From Pogonophryne albipinna (taxonomy: Eukaryota; Chordata; Actinopteri; Perciformes; Artedidraconidae): a stretch of 64,000 nucleotides of DNA. The stretch is from contig JAPTMU010000281.1 of assembly GCA_028583405.1 (NCBI GenBank), positions 211,148-275,147 on the forward strand. The letters are read 5' to 3'. The first letter of the stretch is position 1. Each line of letters starts with the position of its first letter. This document shows positions 1 through 13,260 of the stretch, one piece after another. A model generated the notes under the pieces. The model ran no database searches. It was not told the origin of the DNA and saw only the letters and a list, made by a program, of their open reading frames with translations. Made by a program: the position numbers and the translations under genes.

Positions 1-180
1 GCTCTGTTGTGATTGGTCAACCTGCTTAGAGATGTCCCGCTCCTTAGTCTATCACGTACAATGAGTTGGAGCACTAGCCAATAGAAGCACTAGTGTTACA
101 TAGTGATGTCACTTTGTTTATTTTAGCCGTTGCAGACCATTTACATGCACAAAAACGTAAAAATGTATATATTTCTGGAT
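1..180 (-). mobile_element. MITE family A, copy 1 (cut by window edge)
   Basis: This stretch matches the segment at 14990-15170: the same 'gctctgttgtgattggtc', the same 'cttagagatgtcccgc', and the closing 'gcagaccatttacatgcac'. The same family recurs at 3711-4010 and, in the opposite direction, at 11362-13716. The element begins before the window. It is non-coding. The right boundary is approximate. Confidence 0.6.
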
Positions 181-315
181 ATTATATAGGTATTTGGATT
201 ATATTTATGATATAATGTCTACATCACTTTAATGCAATCCAGCTGGTAAATATTGAGTATGTTTTTTACTGTTGCGTAGCTTGTGATTTTCATCAAGCGA
301 TCAATAACGTTTATT

Positions 316-717
316 TTAAAGGTGGGGTAGGTCATTTTGGAGAAACCAGCTCGAGTGCGCAAGAATTCTAAAATACACAGCCGGAACAAATCTGCCCCTT
401 CCTTCAGACTTCCTCACAGAGCCCCTCCTCCAACACACACGAACGCGCACATGACCAATGAGGGCACGAGATAAGTTTGTGCACAGATGGAAGGCTGACA
501 GGCAGGTAGGCCATCCAGTGATTTTAGCCGGGCCGGCTCAGATGATTGGTCGTGCTTTTTACAGCGCCACGGCTTCCACAGATGAAGTTTTATTTATGGA
601 TTTTTTGTCAAAGCACTTAAGATATTCATTGCTATCGGGATGTTAAGAGCATTCCATGGAATATAACAAAAAGTGTATCTCGAGCCGATTTCTCAAACTT
701 ACCTACCCCACCTTTAA
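316..717. mobile_element. MITE family B, copy 1 (TTAA-flanked)
   Basis: A 400-bp element bounded by terminal inverted repeats: TTAAAGGTGGGGTAGGT on the left and its complement ACCTACCCCACCTTTAA on the right. The TTAA at each end is consistent with a piggyBac-type target duplication. A near-identical copy lies at 16505-16895 and a shortened one at 49424-49549. It encodes no transposase, so it would have moved by using enzymes from elsewhere. The superfamily is inferred only from the TTAA ends. Confidence 0.8.
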
Positions 718-769
718 GCTACTGTACAATAATTCATTCAAAATGATTTGTTGATTTTATTTTGCATTA

Positions 770-1314
770 TCCTGTTCGGGGTTCCCAACAAAACCCTGGA
801 CAGGCTCCAGTATGTCCAAAACTGTGCTGCTAGGGTACTCACACACACAAAGCCGTGGCAGCACATCACCCCCACCCTCATCCACCTACACTGGTTGCCG
901 GTCAAGTCCCGCATATCCTACAAAGTCCTCCTCCTTACCTACAAGTCCCTCCATGCCCTTGCCCCCCAGTACCTATCGGACATCCTTCACCCACATGCCC
1001 CACCCCGGAACCTGCGGTCCTCAGACTCCGGCCTGCTTACCACCCCCCGCACCAAACTGCGAACCTTCGGGGACAGAGCCTTCAGTGTGGCAGCCCCCAC
1101 CCTCTGGAACTGCGGAGATTCGCAACATCCCCACACTCGACGCCTTCAAAAGGGCCCTCAAGTCCCATCTGTTTGCCAAGGCTTTCGGCCCCTAATCGAT
1201 CTGTTGTTTTGTCTGTCTGACTTTTGTTTTGTTATGTTTGTTTTTGCCCTATTACTTGTAAAGCGACCTTGGGTCCCTTGAAAGGCGCTATATAAATCCA
1301 AGCTATTATTGTTA
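770..1314 (+). mobile_element. LINE (L2/CR1-like) 3' end, 5'-truncated
   Basis: The plus-strand translation at 781-1195 reads like the C-terminal end of a teleost L2-type LINE ORF2: 'LDRLQYVQNCAARVLT', then 'HWLPVKSRISYKVLLLTYK', then 'APTLWN'. It is followed by a short 3' UTR ending 'ggcgctatataaat' and a degenerate ATT-rich tail, the usual end of such elements. The N-terminal part and the catalytic reverse transcriptase are missing. The reading frame shifts near the end (after 'TLWN'), so this is a dead 5'-truncated insertion. Confidence 0.85.
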
Positions 1315-2270
<956 letters not shown>

Positions 2271-2693
2271 CTACAGATAGTACTGCAAATGTTACCGATA
2301 CTACAGATAGTTTTACACATTGTACAGATACTACAGATAGTACAGATAGTACTACACATTGTACAGATAGTACAGATAGTACTACACATTGTACAGATAC
2401 TACAGATAGTACTACACATTGTACAGATAGTACAGATAGTACTACACATTGTACAGATAGTACAGATAGTACTACACATTGTACAGATAGTACAGATAGT
2501 TTTACACATTGTACAGATACTACAGATAGTACAGATAGTACTACACATTGTACAGATAGTACAGATAGTACTACACATTGTAAAGATAGTACAGATAGTA
2601 CTACACATTGTACAGATACTACAGATAGTACTACACATTGTACAGATACTACAGATACTACAGATAGTACTACACAATGTACAGATACTAAAG
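2271..2693. repeat. Minisatellite built from 9-bp and 12-bp blocks
   Basis: Directly follows the (CA)n tract. It is made of TACAGATAG (or TACAGATAC) blocks and a 12-bp TACTACACATTG block, alternating to give 21-bp and 30-bp higher-order units. All block lengths are multiples of three, so frames stay open on both strands without being coding. Confidence 0.95.
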
Positions 2694-3710
2694 AAAATGT
2701 CCACTCAACTCCATTTGTTCAGAAGGTTAACTTAGTTTTTCTTATCTTATATAATCTTTACTGATTCTATCTATTCTTAATTCATCTTATCTTGTTTTTA
2801 AAAGAAATGCAAGTACATGCTGTACATGTTTGTGGTGAACTGCATCCCTTACGACAACGCCGTGAAGTGAAAAGCAGAATACAATTGGAAAAATAACAGA
2901 GTTTTGAGAGTCTATTTCTTCCAGATGAGACTTTCCGATCAGATTTCTCATTGATTTCATCCTCCAACAAAAGTTGATCCTACTCAGTTCAGTTTTTCTT
3001 GAACGTTGACTTCCTGTTGACATGTTATCCTCTGTTGTTTCTGCAGGACTCAATCAGCAGTGTCCTTGGCCAGCGTGGAGCAGGACCCCACGCTTTGTGG
3101 CATGAAAACCAAACACAAAAGAAACACTGTGGGGACAGATGGAGATACTGGAAGGGTTAATAAACACTTGTGTCGTCACTCATGACACTGGAGGATCTTT
3201 CTTCGTCAGGACATACACTCCATCTCTCTGGATGTATTTCCTGTGATCCAACAGATGTACCCTCTCTGAACTACAGAAGCCTCGAGTGGACATTTTGACA
3301 CCAGCAGAGCTTCCTCCTCTCCTCAAACAGGCCGACAGGAAGCTGATGTCTGTATTTACCGAAGCGTTCTTTCAAAGCGCGTCAACAAACTGTTTTCCAA
3401 GAGGCTGAATCTCTGATAAATGGACGGCAGAGGTCATGTGACCGGGCTGTTTACCGCGGACTCTCAGAGGACGAGAGACGCTGCTGCCTTTTTACATAAT
3501 GTACTGTTTTAAAGGAAAGGACTTTCACTTTTCACACTGTGTGTGTTTGTCTTTTTTTCATAGACTTCTATCTTCCCTCGAGCCCCGCAAACCCTTTGAG
3601 TTCTAAAATAAAAAAGTGAAGCAAATTTGTTCCTGGATTCAAAGTGTTTTGTTCTCGGCACTAAAGTCAAACTCAACAAGTATATGTTCGTACATCTGGC
3701 AGCAGAAGTT
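2694..3710. other. Gene-free stretch
   Basis: No supported exon, tRNA or element boundary. It has an ordinary fish intergenic composition, with a short GTGTGTGTTTGTC run near 3540. Short open frames on the minus strand around 2780-3050 have no recognisable domain. Confidence 0.4.
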
Positions 3711-4010
3711 TTAAAGGGGACCTTTTAGGCTGAATTTTAGGTACAGTTTTGGTTTTTGTGCTTCTTTTCACCCTCTGTCTGAAACCAGAGCCCAGTCTGC
3801 TCTGATTGGTTAGCTGGCAGGCTCTGTTGCGATTGGTAGAGATGTCCCGCCCCGTTACATAGGGATTTCACTATGTCCAGGAAGTAAACAAAGGAGTCCA
3901 ATGGAGGGCGGGGGGGGAGAGAGAAACTCTGGGATTTTAGCCTTTGCAGACCATTTACATGCACACAAACTATAATAATTTAAATATAAGGGACATTGGT
4001 ACGTTGTCTC
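3711..4010 (-). mobile_element. MITE family A, copy 2
   Basis: Begins TTAAAGGGGACCTTTT, continues with 'caccctctgtctgaaaccag', 'tctgctctgattggttagct' and 'ttgcagaccatttacatgca', and then loses similarity. Same orientation as copies 1 and 3. The segment where copy 4 carries the 57-bp array is here a short unexpanded sequence. The right boundary is uncertain. Confidence 0.65.
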
Positions 4011-4065
4011 ATTACAGGATTTTTCATTTTAAGAATATATTAACATGCAGATAAACACAAAACTA

Positions 4066-4710
4066 TCAATCAATCAATCAATGTTTATTTATATAGCCCA
4101 ATATCACAAATGTTACATTTGTCTCAGTGGACTTCACAGTGTGTACAGAATATCAGTATGACAATACGACACCCTCTGTCCTTAGACCCTCACATCGTAC
4201 AAGGAAAAACTTCCGAAGAAAACCCACAGTTTAAAGGGAAAAATGGGAGAAACCTCAGGGAGAGCAACAGAGGAGGGATCCCTCTCCCAGGACGGACAGA
4301 CGTGCAATAGATGCCGTGTGTAAATTGAAAAGATAATACATTTGCAACATAGGTAGTCCAAATGTTTGGAAATGCATGTGTGTATAATAGGAAGATGAAT
4401 CCACGAGGATGTCAGCAATCCTGTGGGAGCCATCAGGGAAGTAGTATGATGAGTCAGGCAGGACCGCAGAGACAGGTTCAGCCACGACTCAAAGTCCAGG
4501 ACTCAGATCCAGTGCTCAGGATAGAGGATCCAGGACACACGACCACAGCAACAGGATTAGCCTCGACCCAGGATCCCGGCGTAGATATGGACACAAAAAA
4601 GAGATTTGGGGGAAACTGGGTTAATCGGAACATGAGAGTACACAGGTACAAACAGCCAGAAAGACGGAGTAAGGTGCCCCCCCCAACAGTCCAAGCCAAT
4701 AGCAGCTAAA
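4066..4710 (+). repeat. Dispersed teleost repeat with (CAAT)n head
   Basis: Starts with a short CAAT run, then 'gtttatttatatagccca', 'tcacaaatgttacatttg', 'ggagaaacctcagggagagc' and 'agacgtgcaatagatg'. I recognise this as a very common interspersed repeat of spiny-rayed fishes, but I cannot assign its class from the sequence. No intact reading frame is present. The right end, near the TCCAAGCC at 4690, is approximate. Confidence 0.7.
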
Positions 4711-6268
4711 CTAACGTGTCTACATACATGCATTCCCTTAGGTTGAGGGAAAAGGATATTTGACTGTTTGCTGCTTAAATGTTGTTTTTTTTCTTTGAAA
4801 TTCATATTTTTCCATTGAGATTGTTTTTACTTCACATGAATAATTTCTTCCGGGAGTCATGTAGAAAACCAACTTTTATACCTTTAAATAAATATTCTGT
4901 AGTCTCACTATTGGTCACCATTTTGTTAATTTTCCATTTCTGAATGCCAACATGGCAGCTCGCTCAAACTCACCTCAAATCATCACACAGGAGGAGCCGT
5001 TGGATTTCTTTTTGAGTGGAAAGAGCCAAAAAACCTTCAGCAGAACTGAGGGGAAACTAAAATTACAACTTTAATTTGTAATTTTTGCGAGCTTGAAGGG
5101 TTTCGCCAACAGCAGCTGGCTCTTTCTGGCTTCTAAAATAAATCCCACCCACCAAATCAGTCACTTCACACATGCAGACCTCAGAGAAGTGTTCTAGTCC
5201 TGCCGCTCACTCTTCCTCAGGAATTTGACGGAGGAGTTGGGGAAAAAAGAGGGAGATTTTTACGTAAATCTGCTCCAAACTCTTAAATGCAGAGATTAGT
5301 TCCCCTCACGCTCCACTTGGCCTCCTCAATGGACGTGTTTTCCCAATCCGCTGGGAGTTTCCTAGATACACCTCATTTCAAAGCTGGCGGCCACAAAGAA
5401 GATCATTTATCTTCCTCTTAAAATCAATTACTTGAATTAATTTGGAGCAGGCAGTAGAGGAGAGCAGATGTTCAGCCTCCTGCAGCAAACATAACTTCCT
5501 CAGATGGTCTTTGTGTGACTTTTAACCATCTTGAGAGTATTTTTTAAGGAGAAAACATGAGATTTAAAGCAAACATGCGTCCTCAGGGCTCCCTGTGCTT
5601 CTCTCTGTGAGCTGAGTGACAGGCGGCAGATTCAACTCCCATGTTTGACTGCCCTCTTTAGGGGATCGTGCAAACTGCCTTCATCTCTGTTTTTTAAAGC
5701 GAAGTGTGTGATTAGCCAGTCAGAATCAAACGTGCGTCGCTTAAAAAATGCAAAAACAAATATGAGATTAAAAAAAAAGGAACAACATGTGCAAGTCTCT
5801 GGAGACGGTGGTTTGTGTGACAACAACTTGGCGGCAGCAAAAATAAATAACAGGACATTTTATTTGAGAAATACTTTTCATTACGTTAAATGTAGAGCTG
5901 TCATGTCCCACAGATTACACAGAGGGTGAATGCAGCGTGTGCACATGCAGGACATGTATTACAGTTAATACTATTACTGCAGTTTATAAACAAAAAAAGT
6001 ATAATTATATATATATATAATATTTGAGAATATTAAATGTGAATATTTTCACGATTTCTAACCAGTTTGTCTGTTTTTAATGGGGTAACGTGCATTTTGG
6101 CTTATTCTATACAGAAGTCTTAAAATATTTATTAAGTTGTTATTCACTTAGTGCCATATTTACGCATGGAGTTCAAAATATTTTTTACATTACCTCAAGT
6201 ACCGTGCTTAAGTACACATTTAAGGTTTCTTTATATATTTATTTCCAGGCTATAGTTACATGGTACAT
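4711..6268. other. Gene-free stretch
   Basis: No supported gene. An AT microsatellite lies at about 6005-6020. About 5100-5650 is free of obvious repeats and could include conserved non-coding sequence. The reading frame at 5645-5929 lacks any domain or splice context and is treated as chance. Confidence 0.4.
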
Positions 6269-6623
6269 CAGGCGGGGTGTGCAAACATTTTTCACTGAGG
6301 GCAACATACAGAAAACGATATGAAAGGCCACTCACTAGAGGCGAGGTACTGTATATGGCCTCATAAATTAAGTTATACTGTAAGTGGGGACGGACTGACG
6401 GGACAATTAGGGGAAATAAGAAGGTTATATTTCAAGCCTGTTATACTAATAAGTTATTGGGCTTTTTTTTATCAACTAAGATTTGTTATAAAATGTTACG
6501 TAGAAGTACATTTTAAGACAAGCACAAGTTTCATCTGTGAGCCATATTCAATTATATTGCACTTTTATAATGCACTGCGGGACAATTCAAAATGGACCAC
6601 AGGCCGCAGCTTGGACACCCTGG
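6269..6623. mobile_element. hAT-type MITE with 8-bp target duplication
   Basis: The left end starts CAGGCGGGGTGTGCAAAC and the right end finishes GGACACCCTG(G), an imperfect hAT-style inverted repeat. The 8-mer TGGTACAT lies directly before (6261-6268) and after (6624-6631) the element. One extra G at the right end is the only irregularity. Non-coding. Confidence 0.75.
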
Positions 6624-6631
6624 TGGTACAT

Positions 6632-9227
6632 TCAGGATTACGCATTTACAGGTAAAAACACAATTTGTAATTTTATGAAATAAGATTAATTGTTATAGAA
6701 AACAAGCAAAAGGTATCAAACTAGCTCCAGACTGACAACCTTACAATCTCCTTTACATGACATGAAATATATCAAAAGTTAATAGTTTTGTCTATTATCA
6801 AGTAGATTAAATATATGTCAACTACCAAATGTATTAATAAGAGTAATCAACACTTCATATAACAGTTAACATGTTGGTTTAAGGGATTGTACAGACGGTA
6901 TGTAGACTTTTGCCCCTGCACTGACCACCAATTTTGTGGGAAACCCCTTATATATTTCATTAATTATTGAGCTATTTTTAAATGAATGAATGCATGATTA
7001 AATCCTTTATTTGTCTTGCACAAAGATTAAAGAGTATCAAAAGTATGTCTAAAATCTAACATGACAGCACATGATACACCAACAAACCTTTTTTTTCTAA
7101 GCATATTTGAGGACATCACATGCTAGTAAGTATGACTAAAGGGAAGTCAGTGTTATGTTATGAGTGTTAGTAATGGGTGTATGTGTGTGTTTATGTGTGT
7201 GTGTGTGTGCGTGTGTGTGTGTGCGTGCGTGTGTTCTCTCAGCAGGAAAGTATGCAGCAGATTGCTCAGATGGTGATAAATTGGTCCCGAGGAGATGACC
7301 CCCTCTGGCTGCAGGCGGAGGTAACGAGGTTTATCTAAACAAACCCACTCCTAATTTGGACTCGAGGAGCAAACGTTAGTCTGAGCAGACCTCAAATTCC
7401 AGGGAGACATTAATCTGCCTCCTCCAGGTCTGGACCTGTGACCTGAGGGTCCATCAATACTCAGATCTGTGGGATCCAGCAGCAGCGAACACAAAGTTGG
7501 ATAATTTATCGCCTTTAATTAAATGCTTGCTTCAGGAGGGATTAAATGTGTTTCCTCCATGTGCGGGGCAAACAGGGGAAGGTGTTCGGTGTCGGACAGA
7601 GGATCCAGAGACTCGGGGAGGATCATGGTTACCTCCAGAGAGGAAGTGCAGGAGGTGAGGGGGGGAGACGAGGAGACGAGGAGACGAGGAGGAGAGGTGG
7701 GGGAGATGAGGAGACGAGGAGGGGGGGTCAGTTTACCCTGACAGGAGACCTGGAGGAGAGGAAGCAATCATCATGTGTTCACCTGAACATGCAGGTCATT
7801 CACAGACGATGTTGTCCACAGAGGTTACATTAGGAGCAGAGGTAGAGGTTCAACTGAAAGGTTGAAATATTCCTTTACTTGCTGAGAAAATTCTCTTCCA
7901 CTTTAAGATAAATAAACAACGTTTAAACCTTCGCGGATCAGCTGGAAAATTGTCACAAAGCTGAAAACAGGGCTGCTTTTTCTCAGAAACTCATGAAAAG
8001 TTGACATTTCTCATAGGAAAGCAACAAGCACGCTAACTGGAATAGCATCAGTGCACTATAGCAATGTTAATAGCAGCAATATCACAGGGCAATTACTGTC
8101 AATTGATGATTTACACACCAGTGATTTCATTAAAAGCGATAACACATTCAAAATATCAGCTAAATGCAGCGAAATAAATCGTAACGCTTGCTAAAGTTAG
8201 CATCACCTGACGATAGCTTGCTTGATTCTGTCCTGATGTTAACGCTAAATACGTTACATTAAACTAACTATATCAAATGTTTTGTTTCTGAAAATACAAT
8301 TTGAATGCATTACAAATACCTTTTTTTTTTTAAAGTCACTGTAACAAGAAAAAATGGCAGCTGAACTGCAGGTGAACAAATCTAAAATCTTGAAAAGGCA
8401 TTGACGTTAGACACACGCTGCTAATGGAAACCTTATGGATTAGCTTTCACTAATAAAATAACAGCAAGTCAAGTCATTTCACATTGATACAACCCACAAA
8501 GTGCGCTGCGATCTCCAAATCAGAAAGTGACTCCTGCTTATTCAAAAAACATTACGTACACGTGAAATCCAAAAACATCATATACATTCATTAAACACAG
8601 ACAGAGGACATTTTACTGTACAAAGATTTCTTTTTACTTTCTTACTTTCACTTACGTAAGGTTTTAAATGCAGGACTTTTATTTGAAGTGGAGTATTTTC
8701 AGTGTGGTGTAAAAAAAAGGACTCTAAATACTCAGTTTTTCATGGCCATATCTACACTGCAACTTAAGTACACTTGACAATAAAGCCTTGCATCTTGAAT
8801 CCACCACATTTTCAGCAGACTAGCAGCAGCAGAACTTGACTGAAAATGGAGGGGTCAGACGGACACCTCCATCAAACTGATGAAAGTTTTAAGTGAAAAC
8901 ACAGTTTGAAAGTCTCCATCCATTTCACTCGTAATCCTTCATGTGGTCCTGTCTGCAGGTCTCAGGTCAGATTCATTTCTCTCGCGCAGAGGAGGAACTA
9001 ATGACCTTCAGTGACATGTAATCTGCAGCTGTGAGGAAAAGAAAAATCAATCAGCTTAATGAGAGCGTTCGCCTGCAGCTCACTCTTTCACCACCACCAT
9101 CAGCATCACATTCACCTCAATTAGCTCGGCTCGTTAGTGGGGAGCGGGGCCTAAACTGGCAACACTGTAAACACCACATCCAACTTTAAGACGCCAAGCT
9201 GAGGTAGGCTGAATGAGTATTAATCAG
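6632..9227. other. Gene-free stretch with scattered simple repeats
   Basis: No supported exon. It contains a (GT)n tract at about 7180-7235, a GGAGACGAGGAGACGAGG purine repeat at about 7655-7730, and a fragment at 8630-8720 resembling the 'ACTTACTTTAAGTA' hAT MITEs of fish. Two stretches (about 7240-7480 and 8970-9170) look like unique, possibly conserved, non-coding DNA. Confidence 0.4.
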
Positions 9228-9340
9228 AGCTGGAAGAAGTATTAAAATCCTTTAGTTGAAGAATATACCACAGAATACTCCTTTATAGGAAAAGTCCGGC
9301 ATTTAAAACTTTAAGTGAAGGTATTTTCAGCAAAGTGTAC

Positions 9341-10041
9341 TAAAAGGGGACCTATCATGCAAAATGCACTTTGTGATGTCTTTTATACATAAATATGTGT
9401 CCCCGGTGTGTCGGGGAACTCACGCAGCGTCAGAAAATAAAACCCTCTCTCTTTTCCTCCGTACCCAAATCTTTTAAAAACGGGGTACAACGAGCGGATA
9501 CAGATTCCATCCGAACTGACGTCAATTTGGCGGCGGACCCACAGAAAATTGCTATCAGAAACAATGCCTGACGTGTTTTGGACGTAATCTCGTCTTTGTT
9601 TACATTAGCAAGCCTCGCTAACACTCAGAGCTAACCTGTACTGGAGAGCACATGTGTTTAAAAAGCAGGAAATAAAAAAAGAACTCACCTTGTGATAAAC
9701 CGCAAGAGAAAAAGCATTTGAGCTCCAGACTGTTTCAGAAATAATCCTTGATGTGGTTTAGAACAGGATGGCGTTTTATCACAGCAGAATTTAACTTGAT
9801 CTCCGGTAGAATTCTGATCAGGCATTAGCTCCGCCTCCTCTTCTTTTCTTTTTTTCAAGCTAAGGACCCAAGATCCGCATTTCTCTAACAGGACTTCAAA
9901 AGAGGGGTATGAGCAGTATGAGGCGTGGCTACAACGGGTGATCTGTTTGGTATTTGAAGCAAAGAACTTCACTGACATGTTTTGTATAGGTATGGCCCTA
10001 CAATATATGTTTTCAAATATAGCATGATAGGTCCACTTTAA
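9341..10041. mobile_element. MITE family D, copy 1 (TTAA-type)
   Basis: The left end AAAGGGGACCTATCATGC is mirrored on the right by GCATGATAGGTCCACTTTAA. It shares long stretches ('gtcttttatacat', 'aaccctctctcttttcctcc', 'catgttttgtataggtatgg') with copy 2 at 12722-13259. The left TTAA is mutated to CTAA; the right TTAA is intact. Directly upstream, about 9228-9340, is a fragment of a fish hAT MITE with AAGTA-type motifs. Confidence 0.8.
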
Positions 10042-10292
10042 AGTATGAAAAATAAAAGTATTAATCATGCTATGAAATGTCCCTGTTAGTTGTTTACTAT
10101 TATATAAAAAAAATTGAATTAATATTATTATACGTTTATATTTGAATGTTTATTTCTGTTTTATATTTTGCATTTTATTTGTATTGTATTTTCTGTATAC
10201 CCATATACATATTTGTCTTTTATTATTATCTATTTCTGGTGTTATTTTTCATATATTTGGATTTTATTTTACTTAAACATATAAATAAATAC

Positions 10293-10640
10293 CAGTGGCG
10301 AACCGTCAGGGCCTTCAAGGTATTCAGAGAATATCCTGAAACAAAAATCGATTTAATTATATAAATAAAATGTATATAAAATGAATAAATGGGAATGGTA
10401 TCTGTGTTGTTGATCTATAATATTACAGTGTTACAGTAGGTTGATTTGTTTGTCCTTCTCGGTCCATGCACTAGGCATTTCAGTGGTTTTGTTTTGTGCA
10501 ACCAATCAGATATTTCTCTGGGTAGAATATCCTTCAACCAGGGTATTCTATATCCTTGATAGAATACCCTGGCCCTTACCGCGGCGGCGGCGGCGGAGAG
10601 TGTGTGTGTTTCCAGTTGTGATAGACACGGTTCGCCACTG
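10293..10640. mobile_element. hAT-type MITE, 348 bp, exact target duplication
   Basis: Terminal inverted repeats CAGTGGCGAACCGT and ACGGTTCGCCACTG are perfect over 14 bases. The 8-mer ATAAATAC occurs immediately on both sides (10285-10292 and 10641-10648), the hallmark of hAT insertion. Inside are GGGTATTCTAT palindromes and a short GCGGCGGCGG run. No coding capacity. Confidence 0.92.
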
Positions 10641-11361
10641 ATAAATACATATAAGTAATAAATAAAACAATATTGCCGAGCAAACATTAACTCTTAATAA
10701 AGATCATAATGATGCCTTTAATGCCTAGAAATACTGCTGCTGCATTAATGTGGATGTTGCATTTTACTGCTGATCCAAGAGGCTTTTTAAATAGTGTGTG
10801 TAGCCGAAGAAGCAGGATCATTTTGTCGACACATAAAGGGACAATTCATCCTCAAGTTTATCTTAAACAGTTACAGGATTTTTCACTGGACCAGAAAGGG
10901 TTGAAATATGTAAATCTGTTTAACCCCTTAAAAAGAAGTCAGACTAAACAAAATGTCCTCAGTTTAAGTTGGAAACGTTTGCTTTTGTGTGTGTGTGTGC
11001 GCGCGTGTGTGTGACCTCTGTTTTCAGTCAACTTTCCTCTCTGTGTGACGATCCATCACAGCAGCAGAGCGTGGAGAAACAGGAGCTCACATAAACACTG
11101 AGAGGACGGATGATTTAAAAAAAGAAAAAAGAAGGCTTTGTGTCGTTAGTTTTCTGCACATAGCTCCAACTTAGGCTTTTATTTTCACAGACAACAGATA
11201 CAAATAGTGATTTATTTACAGGTATTTTTGTTTGTTAATCTTATAAACAGTGCTGGAATCAGGTACAGTTACTCAACTACTGTCTTAAGTAAAAATTAAA
11301 GGTACTTGTACTTGTATCAGATTCTTTTTTTCATGACTTTATACTTCTCCTACAAAATATC
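10641..11361. other. Gene-free stretch
   Basis: No exon is supported. A short (GT)n tract with CG interruptions lies at about 10984-11015. A partial 'ggtacttgtacttgtatcag' hAT-MITE fragment lies near 11249-11330. Confidence 0.4.
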
Positions 11362-11643
11362 TCAAAGGGTTGGAATGTCCTTTCTCTCCCTCACTTCCTG
11401 AACACAGTGACAACACTATAAAACTTGTGCTCCTATTGGCTAGCGCTCCAACACATTGTAGGTGATAGGCTAAGGGGCATGACATCTCTAAGGTGTTGAC
11501 CAATCACAACAGAGCCCGCCAGCTAACCAATCAGAGCAGACTGGGCTCTGGTTTCAGACAGAGGGTGAAAAGAGGTGCTGCAGCACAGGGAGTATGAGAA
11601 CAATAAAGAGCTTTTGAACATTAAAGCATGGAGACATGTCACA

Positions 11644-12726
11644 GTAGAGACACTACATACTGATATACACCTGAACATCAGCAGGAGAGGACTCTTTAAA
11701 GTAGAGACACTACATACTGATATACACCTGAACATCAGCAGGAGAGGACTCTTTAAAGCAGAGACACTACATACTGATATACACCTGAACATCAGCAGGA
11801 GAGGACTCTTTAAAGCAGAGACACTACATACTGATATACACCTGAACATCAGCAGGAGAGGACTCTTTAAAGTAGAGACACTACATACTGATATACACCT
11901 GAACATCAGCAGGAGAGGACTCTTTAAAGTAGAGACACTACATACTGATATACACCTGAACATGAGCAGGAGAGGACTCTTTAAAGTAGAGACACTACAT
12001 ACTGATATACACCTGAACATCAGCAGGAGAGGACTCTTTAAATTAGAGACACTACATACTGATATACACCTGAACATCAGCAGGAGAGGACTCTTTAAAG
12101 TAGAGACACTACATACTGATATACACCTGAACATCAGCAGGAGAGGACTCTTTAAAGTAGAGACACTACATACTGATATACACCTGAACATCAGCAGGAG
12201 AGGACTCTTTAAAGTAGAGACACTACATACTGATATACACCTGAACATCAGCAGGAGAGGACTCTTTAAAGTAGATACACTACATACTGATATACACCTG
12301 AACATCAGCAGGAGAGGACTCTTTAAAGTAGAGACACTACATACTGATATACACCTGACCATCAGCAGGAGAGGACTCTTTAAAGTAGAGACACTACACA
12401 CTGATATACACCTGCACATCAGCAGGAGAGGACTCTTTAAAGTAGAGACACTACATACTGATATACACCTGAACATCAGCAGGAGAGGACTCTTTAAAGT
12501 AGAGACACTACATACTGATATACACCTGAACATCAGCAGGAGAGGACTCTTTAAAGTAGAGACACTACATACTGATATACACCTGAACATGAGCAGGAGA
12601 GGACTCTTTAAAGTAGAGACACTACATACTGATATACACCTGAACATCAGCAGGAGAGGACTCTTTAAAGTAGAGACACTACATACTGATATACACCTGA
12701 ACATGAGCAGGAGAGGACTCTTTAAA
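11644..12726. repeat. 57-bp satellite array, block 1 (19 units)
   Basis: Exactly 1083 bp, or 19 units of 57 bp, each running from GTAGAGACACTACATACTG to GGAGAGGACTCTTTAAA, with few substitutions between units. Because 57 is 19 codons, both strands stay open for about 400 codons, which mimics a repetitive protein. There is no splice or start context, and the element is non-coding. Confidence 0.97.
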
Positions 12727-13259
12727 GGGGTCCTATCATGCAAAATGCACTTTTGTATGTCTTTTATACATGAATATGTGTCCCTGGTGTGTCAGGGAAC
12801 TCACCAAGTGTCAGAAAACACAACCCTCTCTCTTTTCCTCCATACCCAAATCTCTAAAAATGGGGCTGCAACGGATCTGATACAGACTGATCCAGATTTG
12901 AAATAGTTCTGACGTCAGAAACGGGGTGCTCCGCCTATATGGCCAACTCTCCACCTATCAGGGGAATGAGAGGTTGCGTGGCATGGTAACAGCATGGTAA
13001 CAGCATGGTAACAGCATGGTTACATGACGCTCGTGCCTCGCCCCCTCCTTTGCAGGGGGGCGAGGTCAGCTGCAGCTCATTTGCCACAGAATCAGCCCCT
13101 GCAAAAACAGGGCTGGAATAGAGCAAATAGAGCGAAATGAGGCATGGCTAAAATGCATGATCTGTTTGATATTTTGAAAAAAAAACTTCACAGACATGTT
13201 TTATATTGGTATGGCCCTACAATATATTATTCAAATATAGCATGATAGGTCCACTTTAA
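12722..13259. mobile_element. MITE family D, copy 2, inserted into the 57-bp array
   Basis: Left end TTAAAGGGGTCCTATCATGC, right end GCATGATAGGTCCACTTTAA. Both ends abut the TTTAAAG that ends and starts successive array units, so the element entered at a TTAA belonging to the array and duplicated it. It is closely related to copy 1 (9341-10041) but shorter. Confidence 0.88.
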
Positions 13260-13260
13260 A

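Noticed and set aside
11523..12906. Open frames of over 400 codons on both strands with a 19-residue repeat
   Set aside because: They are produced by a 57-bp satellite (a multiple of three) with no stop. There is no domain and no splice context, and the array is an internal expansion of a MITE.
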